DNA of 64,000 nt, from positions 1 to 64,000 of the forward strand of contig QEVG01000019.1 of the NCBI GenBank assembly GCA_003576905.1, in the 5' to 3' direction. Shown here piece after piece: positions 56,077 to 64,000 of the stretch (position 1 is its first letter; each line of letters opens with the position of its first letter). Below the pieces are notes generated by a model. The model was not told where the DNA came from, made no database searches, and saw only the letters and a list, made by a program, of their open reading frames with translations. The translations under genes and the position numbers were made by a program. Source of the DNA: Planctomycetota bacterium (GTDB lineage: Bacteria; Planctomycetota; Phycisphaerae; UBA1845; UTPLA1).

Positions 56077-57597
56077 TCATCCATTCGCCAGTTCGTCCAG
56101 CACGGCGACAAGGTACTTCCAGCTTCGCGCGACGGAATCGACGTACACGCGTTCGTCGGGGCTGTGAGCGCCGGTAATGTTGGGTCCGAAGGAGACCATG
56201 TCCATCCTGTCCCCTGGCGAGCCGCCGCCGACGCGCTCGCCGATGATGCCGCATTCCAGCCCGGCATGAATGGCCATCACTTTCGGCGGCCTGCCGAAGA
56301 GTTTTTCGTACACACGTTTGCAGGCGGCCAGCGTCGGCGAGTCGACGTTGGGCTCCCAGCCGGGATAGCTGTTGGCGTGGTCGATGTGCGCGCCCGAAAG
56401 CCGGCCGATTTCGGCGATCTGTCGTGCGGTGAGCGTGAGCAGGGACATGCTGCTGCTGCGCGACAGGCAGCCGACGGACACGCGAAGTTTTTCTCCGTCG
56501 GCGGCGGATTCGATCGTGGACAGATTGTTGGACGTCTGCACCAGTCCGGCGACGCGGGGATGCATCCCGATGACCCCGCTGGGAATCGCGATTAGTGCCG
56601 ACAGTATGTCATTCGATTCCGACGCGTCGAGCGCGAGGAGGCCCGCCGGGTCCGCCGGCTCCGCCGCGAGGGCGACCGATTCCTCGTACGACTCGGCCCG
56701 GGCCTCCGCGGCGACCCGCGCGGCGGCGGTCTGGAGCGCCGCGACCGTCCCGCCCGCTCCGGCGACCACGGCATGGGCCTCGCGCGGGATGGCGTTTCGC
56801 TTGCTGCCGCCGGAGATCTCGGCGAGCCGCAGTCCGGCCGGAGCGCTGATGAGGACGCGGGCCAGGAGCTTGATGGCGTTGGCGCGGTTTTCGTGAATGT
56901 CGCTTCCCGAGTGGCCGCCGCGCAGACCGTGAACACTGACGCGGCAGACCTCCATCGAGCCGCCGAGAGCCCGCCGGCGGCAGTCCCACGCAAGGTTCGT
57001 GTCGCATCCGCCCGCGCAGCCGATGTAGATGGCGTCGTCTTCCTCGGAGTCGAGATTGAGGAGCCGCCGGCCCTTGAAGGAAGCCGGCGTCAGGGCCTTG
57101 GCCCCGCTCATGCCCGCTTCCTCGTCGATGGTAAGTAGAATCTCGAGCGGCCCGTGCCGGACGGAGGGGTCGGTCGCGGCGGCGAGGGCCATGGCGACGC
57201 CCATTCCGTTGTCGGCGCCCAGCGTGGTGCCCTCCCCATAGACGATTTGTTTGCCGGTCCTGGTGTCCGCGCCGATCCGCAGCTTGATCCCCTCGCGGTC
57301 GAAATCATGGCGCACGTCCCGGTTCTTTTCGCAGACCATATCGAGGTGGGCCTGAAGGACCGTGATCGGAGCTTTCTCGCAGCCGCGGCTGGCGGGGACC
57401 TCAATGATCAGGTTTCCGACTTCGAGGTGGGGGCCGGGGGCCGCCTCCTCACGAAAAGCCAGGCCCTTGGCCGCGGCGAATTCCTTGACGTGATCACGGA
57501 TGCGCCGCTCCTTTTTCGAAGGCCGCGGAACGGCGGCTATCCCGCAAAAGATCTGCCAGACCTGCCGAGGGTCGAGGGATTCAATGGAAGCGGACAT
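56077..57597 (-). CDS. pepD: Aminoacyl-histidine dipeptidase (PepD, M20 family)
   Basis: ATG 57597 follows GGAG with 7-base spacing; a longer frame to 58080 is spurious. 506 residues. Family motifs: VWQIFCGIAAVPRPSKKE, metal ligands His84/Asp86 in LQAHLDMVCEKN, bridging Asp in GTTLGADNGMGVA, catalytic Glu in TIDEEAGMSG, Asp in LLNLDSEEDD, and the lid domain with GLRGGHSGSDIHENRANAIK. PepD cleaves Xaa-His dipeptides such as carnosine in the cytoplasm using zinc. The C-terminal half keeps AIHAGLECGIIGER. It stands as a single gene. Confidence 0.93.
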   Translation of the reverse strand: MSASIESLDPRQVWQIFCGIAAVPRPSKKERRIRDHVKEFAAAKGLAFREEAAPGPHLEVGNLIIEVPASRGCEKAPITVLQAHLDMVCEKNRDVRHDFDREGIKLRIGADTRTGKQIVYGEGTTLGADNGMGVAMALAAATDPSVRHGPLEILLTIDEEAGMSGAKALTPASFKGRRLLNLDSEEDDAIYIGCAGGCDTNLAWDCRRRALGGSMEVCRVSVHGLRGGHSGSDIHENRANAIKLLARVLISAPAGLRLAEISGGSKRNAIPREAHAVVAGAGGTVAALQTAAARVAAEARAESYEESVALAAEPADPAGLLALDASESNDILSALIAIPSGVIGMHPRVAGLVQTSNNLSTIESAADGEKLRVSVGCLSRSSSMSLLTLTARQIAEIGRLSGAHIDHANSYPGWEPNVDSPTLAACKRVYEKLFGRPPKVMAIHAGLECGIIGERVGGGSPGDRMDMVSFGPNITGAHSPDERVYVDSVARSWKYLVAVLDELANG

Positions 57598-58078
57598 GCG
57601 GCGGCTCCTTTCGGATTCGTCTTGGGCGGGCCCGGCCTGCACGGGACCCGCGACGAGGTCAGGATCGTACCCGGCGGGCGACGACGGCGCAAGGCTCCAG
57701 GCGTCTCGAAACCGCGCGCGGTGCGAAATACAATGTCCGTTTTCCACGGGCGAATGCAGCCACCTGGATGCGCACATCCAGGCGGAGCCTGGCCATGAAT
57801 GAACGATCTCATGTCCGAAATGTATCCGCCGGGGGCCGGGCGGTATCACGGGCACGCGGATTCTCATTGACGGCGTCCTGGGTTGGGAAGGAACGACCCG
57901 GCCCCATGCGCGACTCACGGCCGGTTCCATCCTCGGCGCGTGGGAAGAAGGTACAATGAATTCATGTTCGGGCATCCGCTGAAAGGAACCGGGCCAGAGA
58001 ATCCGAATGGGAGCAGGGCTTCCTCGCGGCGATCGTCCGCCGACCGGGGTGCAGGCCGTGGGTGAAGATCGTGCAGGC
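57598..58078. other. Intergenic region between divergent genes
   Basis: It separates pepD (minus) from sigma/kinase pair 3 (plus). No gene or RNA was recognised. In-frame ATG 58007 could start the sigma factor earlier. Confidence 0.45.
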
Positions 58079-58645
58079 ATGGTGACACAGGTCCTCAGGG
58101 CGGCGAGCGCGGGCGATCCGCGCGCGGCGAATGAACTCCTGCCATTGGTCTATTCGGAACTAAGACGGCTTGCCGTGGCGCGCATGGCCAAGACGCCGCC
58201 GGGCAATACCCTTCAGCCGACCGCATTGGTACACGAGGCCTACCTGCGGCTTGTGGGATCGGAGGACCCGCCGACCTGGAACAGCCGGGGCCACTTTTTC
58301 GCGGCGGCGGCGCTGGCGATGCGCCAGATTCTCGTTGAGCAAGCCCGGCGGAAATCGAGCCTGAAGCGCGGCGGCGAGTTCCAGAAGGTCGATATCGACG
58401 CGGATGAACTGGCCATCGAGCCGCCGTCGGAGGATATTCTCGCCCTCGACGAAGCACTGAGGCGACTCGAGGATCAGGACCCGCGCAAGGCGCGGATCGT
58501 CATGCTGCGTTACTTCGCGGGACTGACGATGGAGGAGACGGCGGCCGCACTGGGCATATCGGTGCCGACGGCGGAGCGCGAATGGCGGTTCGTGAAGGCG
58601 CTTTTGCATTCCCAGCTCTCGAACAAGGAGGGTGACGCAACGTAA
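58079..58645 (+). CDS. ECF-type RNA polymerase sigma factor (sigma/kinase pair 3)
   Basis: Family motifs: NELLPLVYSELRRLAVARMA, LQPTALVHEAYLRLVGSE, HFFAAAALAMRQILVEQARR, then region 4 IVMLRYFAGLTMEETAAALG and WRFVKALL. ATG 58079 starts just before the first sigma helix; ATG 58007 is possible. It is related to the sigma factors at 23576 and 34223. The partner kinase starts 48 bases after its stop. Confidence 0.88.
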   Translation: MVTQVLRAASAGDPRAANELLPLVYSELRRLAVARMAKTPPGNTLQPTALVHEAYLRLVGSEDPPTWNSRGHFFAAAALAMRQILVEQARRKSSLKRGGEFQKVDIDADELAIEPPSEDILALDEALRRLEDQDPRKARIVMLRYFAGLTMEETAAALGISVPTAEREWRFVKALLHSQLSNKEGDAT

Positions 58646-58693
58646 CGGAAACATCGCCGCCGGGGTGGCGGTTGTATTTCAGGGTGTGATGCG

Positions 58694-61564
58694 GTGTTGG
58701 ACGCGGCTGGACTGATGCGCGCGGAGGCAGTCTTCAAGGAGCTGGTGGAGCTTCCGAAAGAGCAGCGCCGCGCGCTTCTTTTGCAGCGATGCGGCGACGA
58801 CCCTGAACTGGCGCGCTTCGTCGAGCGGCTGCTGGACAGCGACGAGAGGGGACTGACGCGATTCCTGGAGACGCCGGCGGTTGCGCGTGACAAGTTCGAC
58901 AATGCGGCCGCCGAGGCTTCATCCCATCCCCGGCGCATCGGACGATACGAGATCGTCCGAAAGATCGGTGAAGGGGGAATGGGTGTCGTATATGAGGCGC
59001 GCCAGGAACACCCGAATCGTACGATCGCGCTGAAGGTGATTGCCCCCGGCATGGCGTCGCGGCAGCTCCTGCATCGCTTTTCCCGCGAGGCGGAAGTGCT
59101 GGGACAGCTCCAGCATCCCGGCATAGCTCACATTTACGAAGCCGGGGTCGCCGAGGTGCGGACCGCGGGCGGGCTGGCGTACGAGCAGCCGTACCTGGCG
59201 ATGGAATTCATTTCGGGCAAGCCCCTTGGCGACTACTGCCGCGACCGCGGCATTGACGCGCGCGGACGAATGGCCCTGGTGGCGAGCGTGTGCGATGCGG
59301 TGCATCACGCCCATCAGAAGGGCGTGATTCATCGCGATCTGAAACCGGCCAACATCCTGGTCGTGGACGAGGACGCCGGCGCGTCCCGCCCCGAGGTGCC
59401 TCGGGGCGATCGCCGCGCCGAGCCGTCGTCGGGGGCGCGCTCGATGTTTTCGCCGCCCGCGGTGCCGAAGATTCTCGACTTCGGCGTGGCGCGGGCGACG
59501 GACTCGGACGTCCACACCGTGACCATGCGCACCGACGTGGGTCAGCTCCTCGGCACCGTTCCCTACATGAGCCCCGAGCAGGTGAGCGGTGATCCGCAGC
59601 AGCTCGACGTCCGCTCCGACGTTTACTCCCTCGGCGTCATTCTGTACGAGATTCTGGCCGGTCGGCTGCCGATTGACGTACGGGAGCGTTCGATCCCCGA
59701 GGCGGCGCGGATGATCCGCGAGGACGAGCCCTCGCGTCTCAGTTCGGTGAGCACGGTTTTCCGCGGAGACGTCGAGACAATTGTTTCGCGGGCCATGGAA
59801 AAAGAGCGCGAACGGCGCTATCAAACCGCCGCCGATCTCGCCGCGGATATCCGCCGATACCTGAACGACGAGCCGATCGTCGCGCGGCCGCCCAGCGCGC
59901 TGTACCAGTTCGGCAAATTCGCCCGGCGCAACAAGGCCCTCGTCGGCGGAGTTGCCGCGACGTTTGTGGCCCTCGTCGCCGGAGTCGTCGGAGTCAGCGT
60001 CTTTGCGGTCCGCGAGTCGCGGCAGCGCGTCATCGCCGAGCGTTCGCTCCGCGAGACGGCCGAAGCCCGCGACGCCGAGACCCGCCAGCGCGAGCGCGCC
60101 GAGCGACGGTTCAATGAAGTCCGCGCCCTTGCCAACGCCATGATCTTCGACGTTCACGACGGACTGGACAAGGTGCCGGGCACGACCGAAGCAAGGGAGC
60201 GGTTGATCTCGACCGCCGTGAAGTACCTGGACAGCCTCGCGGCGGAAGCCGGCAATGACGTGGGGCTGCTCAAGGAACTCTGCGGGGCCTATTCGCGGCT
60301 CGGGCATATACTGGGGCGATCGAGCCAGATGAACCTGGGCGACACCAAGGGAGGCCTGGAAAGCTGCACGAAGGCGCTGGAGCTTGCGCGGCGCGTGGTG
60401 GAGATTCTTCCAGAAGAAGAACAGGCGCTCCTCGCCCTGGCCAGGGCGCACGAGGCGGTCGGCGCCGCCCAGAGGGTCCTCGGCCATACCAAGGACGCCA
60501 ACGAGCACATGCAGGCCCATTTCGAGATCATGAAGCGCCTGGCGACCGCACACCCCGAAAACAAGGAATACCGCCGGACGGTCGCCATCGGTCACGCCAA
60601 CATCGGGCGCATGGAGTGGGCCATGGGCCATTACGACAAGGCCCTGGAATATTTCGCCCTGAGCCGGCAGTCGCACGAAGCGGCGATCCGCGAGGACGCG
60701 GGCAATGTCGGCGCGAAGCGCGATCTGACGGTCGTGCTGATCCGCATCGGCGAGGTGCTGAAACAGACGGGCGATCTGAAAGGGGCGCTGGCGCAGTTTG
60801 AGCAGGCCCTTGTGCTCTGCGAGGAAGTGATGGCCGCCAATCCGCAGGATCCCTTTTCGCGCGAGGGCGTGGCGGTGGCCCACACCTGCGTGGGGCATGC
60901 GCTCGTTGACCTCGACCGGGCCGACGAGGGCATCACGCACTACATGAAAGCGAAGGAGATCCGGGAGAGACTGCACAAGGACGATCCGCGTGACTTCCGC
61001 ACCCGGCGAAACCTGGCCGTCAGCGAGTTCTGCCTAGGGAATGCCTACCAGGGCATGAAGAACTATCAATCGGCCCTCGTTCATTTCCGGGCGTATGCGG
61101 ACAAGTCGCGGAAGGTTGTCGAACTCGACCCGAACTACGTTGTCGCACGGCGCGACCTGGCAATCGCCCTTCAGCGCGTGGCGGAAACACTCGTCGAACT
61201 GGGCGATCTCGATGCGGCGGCCGGAGAGATGCGGGCTTCGACGGAGGTCTATGACGCCGTCGCGGCCAAGGACGCGCAGGACGCAATCGTGGCGATGGAT
61301 GCGGCCGTCGCCCACATGGAACTGGGCCGGATTCTGCTCAAGCTCAGCCGCCGCCCCGGCACGAGCCCCGATTCCGCGGATCGGCTGGCGAACGAAGCGC
61401 GAGAGCGGCTGGAGCGGTCGATCGCCCGACTGGAGGAACTGGACGCCGCGAAGAAACTACCGCCGAAAGGGCAGGAGCGCCTCGCCGAGGCGCGCGAGGC
61501 GCTGAAACAGGTCGCCATCGGCGCGGATGCCGCCGCCGCGACTCTCGCTCCCTCACTCCCCTGA
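58694..61564 (+). CDS. Membrane Ser/Thr protein kinase with TPR repeats (pair 3)
   Basis: It starts at GTG 58694 (AGGG nine bases upstream). Kinase motifs: GEGGMGVVYEA (~92), ALKVI, HRDLKPAN (~213), DFG (~262) and GTVPYMSPEQ. A transmembrane helix lies at ~415-440 (VAATFVALVAGVVGVSVFAV). The outer part has TPR repeats of a different subtype from kinase 2 (for example RMEWAMGHYDKALEYFALSR, LKGALAQFEQALVLCEEVM). A loop of about 30 residues between HRD and DFG (GASRPEVPRGDRRAEPSSGA) is an insertion not seen in kinase 2. Its 3' end overlaps by 12 bases with the convergent gene at 61553. Confidence 0.9.
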   Translation: MLDAAGLMRAEAVFKELVELPKEQRRALLLQRCGDDPELARFVERLLDSDERGLTRFLETPAVARDKFDNAAAEASSHPRRIGRYEIVRKIGEGGMGVVYEARQEHPNRTIALKVIAPGMASRQLLHRFSREAEVLGQLQHPGIAHIYEAGVAEVRTAGGLAYEQPYLAMEFISGKPLGDYCRDRGIDARGRMALVASVCDAVHHAHQKGVIHRDLKPANILVVDEDAGASRPEVPRGDRRAEPSSGARSMFSPPAVPKILDFGVARATDSDVHTVTMRTDVGQLLGTVPYMSPEQVSGDPQQLDVRSDVYSLGVILYEILAGRLPIDVRERSIPEAARMIREDEPSRLSSVSTVFRGDVETIVSRAMEKERERRYQTAADLAADIRRYLNDEPIVARPPSALYQFGKFARRNKALVGGVAATFVALVAGVVGVSVFAVRESRQRVIAERSLRETAEARDAETRQRERAERRFNEVRALANAMIFDVHDGLDKVPGTTEARERLISTAVKYLDSLAAEAGNDVGLLKELCGAYSRLGHILGRSSQMNLGDTKGGLESCTKALELARRVVEILPEEEQALLALARAHEAVGAAQRVLGHTKDANEHMQAHFEIMKRLATAHPENKEYRRTVAIGHANIGRMEWAMGHYDKALEYFALSRQSHEAAIREDAGNVGAKRDLTVVLIRIGEVLKQTGDLKGALAQFEQALVLCEEVMAANPQDPFSREGVAVAHTCVGHALVDLDRADEGITHYMKAKEIRERLHKDDPRDFRTRRNLAVSEFCLGNAYQGMKNYQSALVHFRAYADKSRKVVELDPNYVVARRDLAIALQRVAETLVELGDLDAAAGEMRASTEVYDAVAAKDAQDAIVAMDAAVAHMELGRILLKLSRRPGTSPDSADRLANEARERLERSIARLEELDAAKKLPPKGQERLAEAREALKQVAIGADAAAATLAPSLP

Positions 61565-62815
61565 TCCCTTTTCCTGGTCGTGCGCCCGCGTCCTCCATGT
61601 GTCACCCATTCGGTGAATCTCCGCCCGTCTGTCGATTCGCATCAGGCCCCGGCCCGAGACGAAGGCGATCTTTGCATCAAGCAGGCGCTTGATCCCGCTG
61701 CTCTTTTCAGACCACGGATAGACGGTGAACTGCGCCGCGGACAGGACGGCGATAAGCAATGCGACGCGGCGTCCCGCCGCGGGAGGAAGCCGGGTGTGCA
61801 GCAGAAGGGCCAGCAGCGCGTAGAGCGGCGGGAGCAGCAGCATGTGGCCCGCCTCCGACTGGTGCACGGTGAGGAAGAACAGCATCATCGGCCCGGCCCA
61901 AAGCCACAGCATGCGATGGAGGTCCTTTTCGCACCGATCGGGCGCCATCGCGCGGCGGATACGCGGGACCGCCAGGAAAGCGATCAGCGCGGGACCAAGC
62001 GACCAGGCGAGAAACCCGGCCAGCTTGACGGCGCTTCGGAGAAGGCCGTCGTAGAGGCCGAGCCGGAAGACGCTCGTATTCAGCAGCACATCGCGCGTGT
62101 GGGCCATTGCCGCCTTCCCCGTATCGTCGTCGTATAGCCAGCGCGACCACAGGGACGATGCAATCGCGCCGGCGGCGACAACGGCAACGGCGGACCATGC
62201 ACTTCTCCAACCCGCGCGGAGGCAGGCGTACAGAAAAGCCGGGCCCAGCCAGAGCAGGAGGTCGGGTCGCAACGAGAGCGACGGGGCGAGAAGCGCCGCA
62301 GCGAGACAGGCAATGCGGGCGGATCGATCCATCGCCGCGGTCGTGCACAACCAGAAAACGGCCAGCGCGAGCGCGCTTGCGGCAAGGTAAGTCAGCGTTG
62401 TGACTGAAAGAAACCATGTCAGCGGGCAAGCGCCCAGAGAGGCGGCGGTGAGGGCCGCGAGCGTGTCATCGACGTGCCTCCGGAGCAGGCCGTAAAGCAG
62501 CACTGGCGCGGCGATCGACGCGAGGAGCGACCACGCCGCATAGGAGACGTAGGGACCGACGCCCAGGCCGTGCAGCGCGGACCCCAGCGCGACCCAAAGC
62601 GGATAGCCCGGCGGGTGCACGGGGTACCGTTCCGGAAAACCGAGCGCGGCGAGGAATTCCGCCTCGTCCGGGTGCACAGGCGTTGGATGCGTGAGGTAGG
62701 GCAATCGGGAGAGCAACAGGACGCCGGCCAGAATCAGCGAGCGTTGGAAGGCGGGCGGGCCGACCCTGCGAATTTCGGGCGGATTGGCGGAGTGTGAAGA
62801 TGTCACGCTCGCCAT
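61553..62815 (-). CDS. Multi-spanning GT-C glycosyltransferase-like membrane protein
   Basis: ATG 62815 gives 420 residues; longer frames upstream lack support. A cytoplasmic start is followed by a helix and the loop LPYLTHPTPVHPDEAEFLAA, where the HPDEAEF acidic pair is typical of GT-C enzymes (as in ArnT/PMT relatives). VHPPGYPLWVALGSALHGLG then matches the second conserved loop of this family (PPGYPL). About ten more hydrophobic helices follow. A donor of the lipid-phosphate sugar type is likely; the acceptor is unknown. It converges with the kinase gene. Confidence 0.75.
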   Translation of the reverse strand: MASVTSSHSANPPEIRRVGPPAFQRSLILAGVLLLSRLPYLTHPTPVHPDEAEFLAALGFPERYPVHPPGYPLWVALGSALHGLGVGPYVSYAAWSLLASIAAPVLLYGLLRRHVDDTLAALTAASLGACPLTWFLSVTTLTYLAASALALAVFWLCTTAAMDRSARIACLAAALLAPSLSLRPDLLLWLGPAFLYACLRAGWRSAWSAVAVVAAGAIASSLWSRWLYDDDTGKAAMAHTRDVLLNTSVFRLGLYDGLLRSAVKLAGFLAWSLGPALIAFLAVPRIRRAMAPDRCEKDLHRMLWLWAGPMMLFFLTVHQSEAGHMLLLPPLYALLALLLHTRLPPAAGRRVALLIAVLSAAQFTVYPWSEKSSGIKRLLDAKIAFVSGRGLMRIDRRAEIHRMGDTWRTRAHDQEKGSGE

Positions 62816-62938
62816 GTTAGGTCTCGACGCCGGGCAGGGCAAAACGTAGAGTGCATCCGACGACCGTCGCGTATCAAGGCATTGGCTGCTCGCCGGTATG
62901 TGTCGGCGTCGCGCAAGTGCCCGTTCAGGAGAACGAAC

Positions 62939-64000
62939 ATGGCCGGGAGCAATGCGGTCAAGCGTATCGGCATTTTGACGGGGGGCGGCGACTGCCCCGG
63001 CATCAATGCCGTCATTCGGTCGGTGACAAAGACGGCGATCTTCGATCATGGCTGGGAGTGCTTCGGCATTGAGGATGGATTCCTGGGGCTGATCGAGAAC
63101 CGCATCCGCCCGCTCCGGGCGGGTGACGTCAGCAACATCCTCACGCGGGGCGGGACGATTCTTGGCACATCCAACAAGGCGAACCCCGCAAGGTTCGCCG
63201 TCGGCGCCGACAAGCTGGGCAATCCGATCTTTGCCGACGTGCGCGACAAGGCGGCGGCGAATTATCACGCCCTCGGGCTGGATGCATTGGTCGTGATCGG
63301 CGGCGACGGGACGATGAGCTGCGCCGACGGGATGACGTCATTCGGCGTGCGGTGCGTGGGCGTTCCCAAGACAATCGACAACGATCTGATGCACACTCAC
63401 ATCACGTTCGGGTTCACGACGGCGGTCGAGACCGGCGTCGAGGCCATCGACCGGCTGCACACGACGGCCGCGAGCCATCACCGGATCATGGTGGTCGAGT
63501 TGATGGGTCGAAATGCCGGCTGGCTGACGCTTTTCGTCGGCCTGGCCAGTGGCGCCGACATCATTCTTATTCCCGAGATTCCGTACGACCTGGGCATTCT
63601 CTGCGAATTCTGCAAACAGCGCCGGGCGTCGGGCCACTCGAGCACGATTGTCGCGGTGTCGGAAGGCGCGCGCCCGCTTGACGGCAAGCAGTTTGTGCAG
63701 CAGACGATCGCCGACAGCCCGGACCCGGTGCGGCTGGGCGGTCTCGCGCCGGTCCTTGCCCGTCAACTGGAGATGTGCAGCCAGATCGAAGCGCGGGCGG
63801 TCGTGCTGGGGCACGTTGTCCGGGGCGGCACCCCGAGCGGAATGGATCGGGTGCTGGCGACGCGGTTCGGGTTCAAGGCGACGGAGCTTCTGGCCACGGG
63901 CGAGTTCGGCCGGCTCGTGGTCGTGCAGCACGGCGCGCTGACCAGCGTGCCGATCGACGATGTGGCCAACAAGCAGCGGCTGGTTCCGCCGGACTTTGAC
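62939..64000 (+). CDS. pfkA: 6-phosphofructokinase, 3' end outside window
   Basis: ATG 62939 follows AGGAG by eight bases, and the frame is open through the last base of the window (354 codons). Motifs: GILTGGGDCPGINAVIRS (phosphate loop), VVIGGDGTMSCADG, VPKTIDNDL, catalytic region ending TFGFTTAVETGVEAI, VELMGRNAGWL and HVVRGGTPSGMDR. It phosphorylates fructose 6-phosphate in glycolysis. The glycine in GGDG is as in ATP-dependent enzymes, while the lysine in PKTIDND is as in PPi-type enzymes, so phosphoryl-donor choice is not certain (ATP more likely). It is divergent from the gene at 61553, 123 bases away. Confidence 0.93.
   Translation, partial: MAGSNAVKRIGILTGGGDCPGINAVIRSVTKTAIFDHGWECFGIEDGFLGLIENRIRPLRAGDVSNILTRGGTILGTSNKANPARFAVGADKLGNPIFADVRDKAAANYHALGLDALVVIGGDGTMSCADGMTSFGVRCVGVPKTIDNDLMHTHITFGFTTAVETGVEAIDRLHTTAASHHRIMVVELMGRNAGWLTLFVGLASGADIILIPEIPYDLGILCEFCKQRRASGHSSTIVAVSEGARPLDGKQFVQQTIADSPDPVRLGGLAPVLARQLEMCSQIEARAVVLGHVVRGGTPSGMDRVLATRFGFKATELLATGEFGRLVVVQHGALTSVPIDDVANKQRLVPPDFD

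Noticed and set aside
58919-60976. 685-codon open frame antisense to kinase 3
   Set aside because: Antisense shadow of the kinase gene; histidine-, arginine- and valine-rich product with no domain.

Overview
The window is GC-rich and looks like a chromosome segment from a planctomycete (Planctomycetota, possibly Phycisphaerae-like). The signs are very large secreted proteins with dockerin, cohesin-like, LamG, lamin-tail, CotH and TSP3 modules; three ECF sigma factor genes, each directly followed by a membrane-anchored Ser/Thr kinase; and a bacterial microcompartment (BMC) locus. No rRNA, tRNA or CRISPR array was recognised.

Region 1 (1-18.7 kb) is a same-strand run of six secreted-protein genes: the tail of a dockerin protein, two small cohesin-like/dockerin proteins, a CotH-kinase/lamin-tail giant, a 2832-residue LamG/metallophosphoesterase giant, and a purple-acid-phosphatase-like enzyme with a dockerin at each end. 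The three largest share one C-terminal module. Region 2 (18.7-23.4 kb) holds decayed RHS-gene fragments, a structured dispersed repeat, and a minus-strand operon for a collagen-like lipoprotein, a fibre-like protein and a small dockerin protein. Region 3 (23.5-37.6 kb) has two sigma/kinase pairs on either side of a 1941-residue minus-strand secreted protein (beta-helix, RCC1, TSP3 and PA14-like units, dockerin).

Region 4 (37.6-41.7 kb) carries an IS4-type transposase remnant, a second copy of the dispersed repeat, and a two-gene lipoprotein operon. One of its products has the cysteine spacing and lipocalin-domain landmarks of plant violaxanthin de-epoxidase. Region 5 (41.7-47.9 kb) is mixed: an FHA-GAF histidine kinase, small unknown proteins, a WaaP/Kdo-kinase-like protein, an Rrf2 regulator, a HEAT-like exported protein and a DUF456 membrane protein.

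Region 6 (47.96-52.08 kb) is the most interesting. It is a compact minus-strand BMC operon with two BMC-T genes (one PduT-like, one of the long Haliangium T2/T3 kind), one BMC-H, three BMC-P, and a PduP/EutE-like acylating aldehyde dehydrogenase with a predicted encapsulation helix. No signature enzyme, PduL or alcohol dehydrogenase is present. The shell resembles the Haliangium ochraceum organelle of unknown function rather than the fucose/rhamnose PVM organelle known in planctomycetes.

Region 7 (52.2-64 kb) has two multi-spanning GT-C-like proteins, a PQQ-propeller lipoprotein, PepD dipeptidase, the third sigma/kinase pair, and a 6-phosphofructokinase that runs off the window end.
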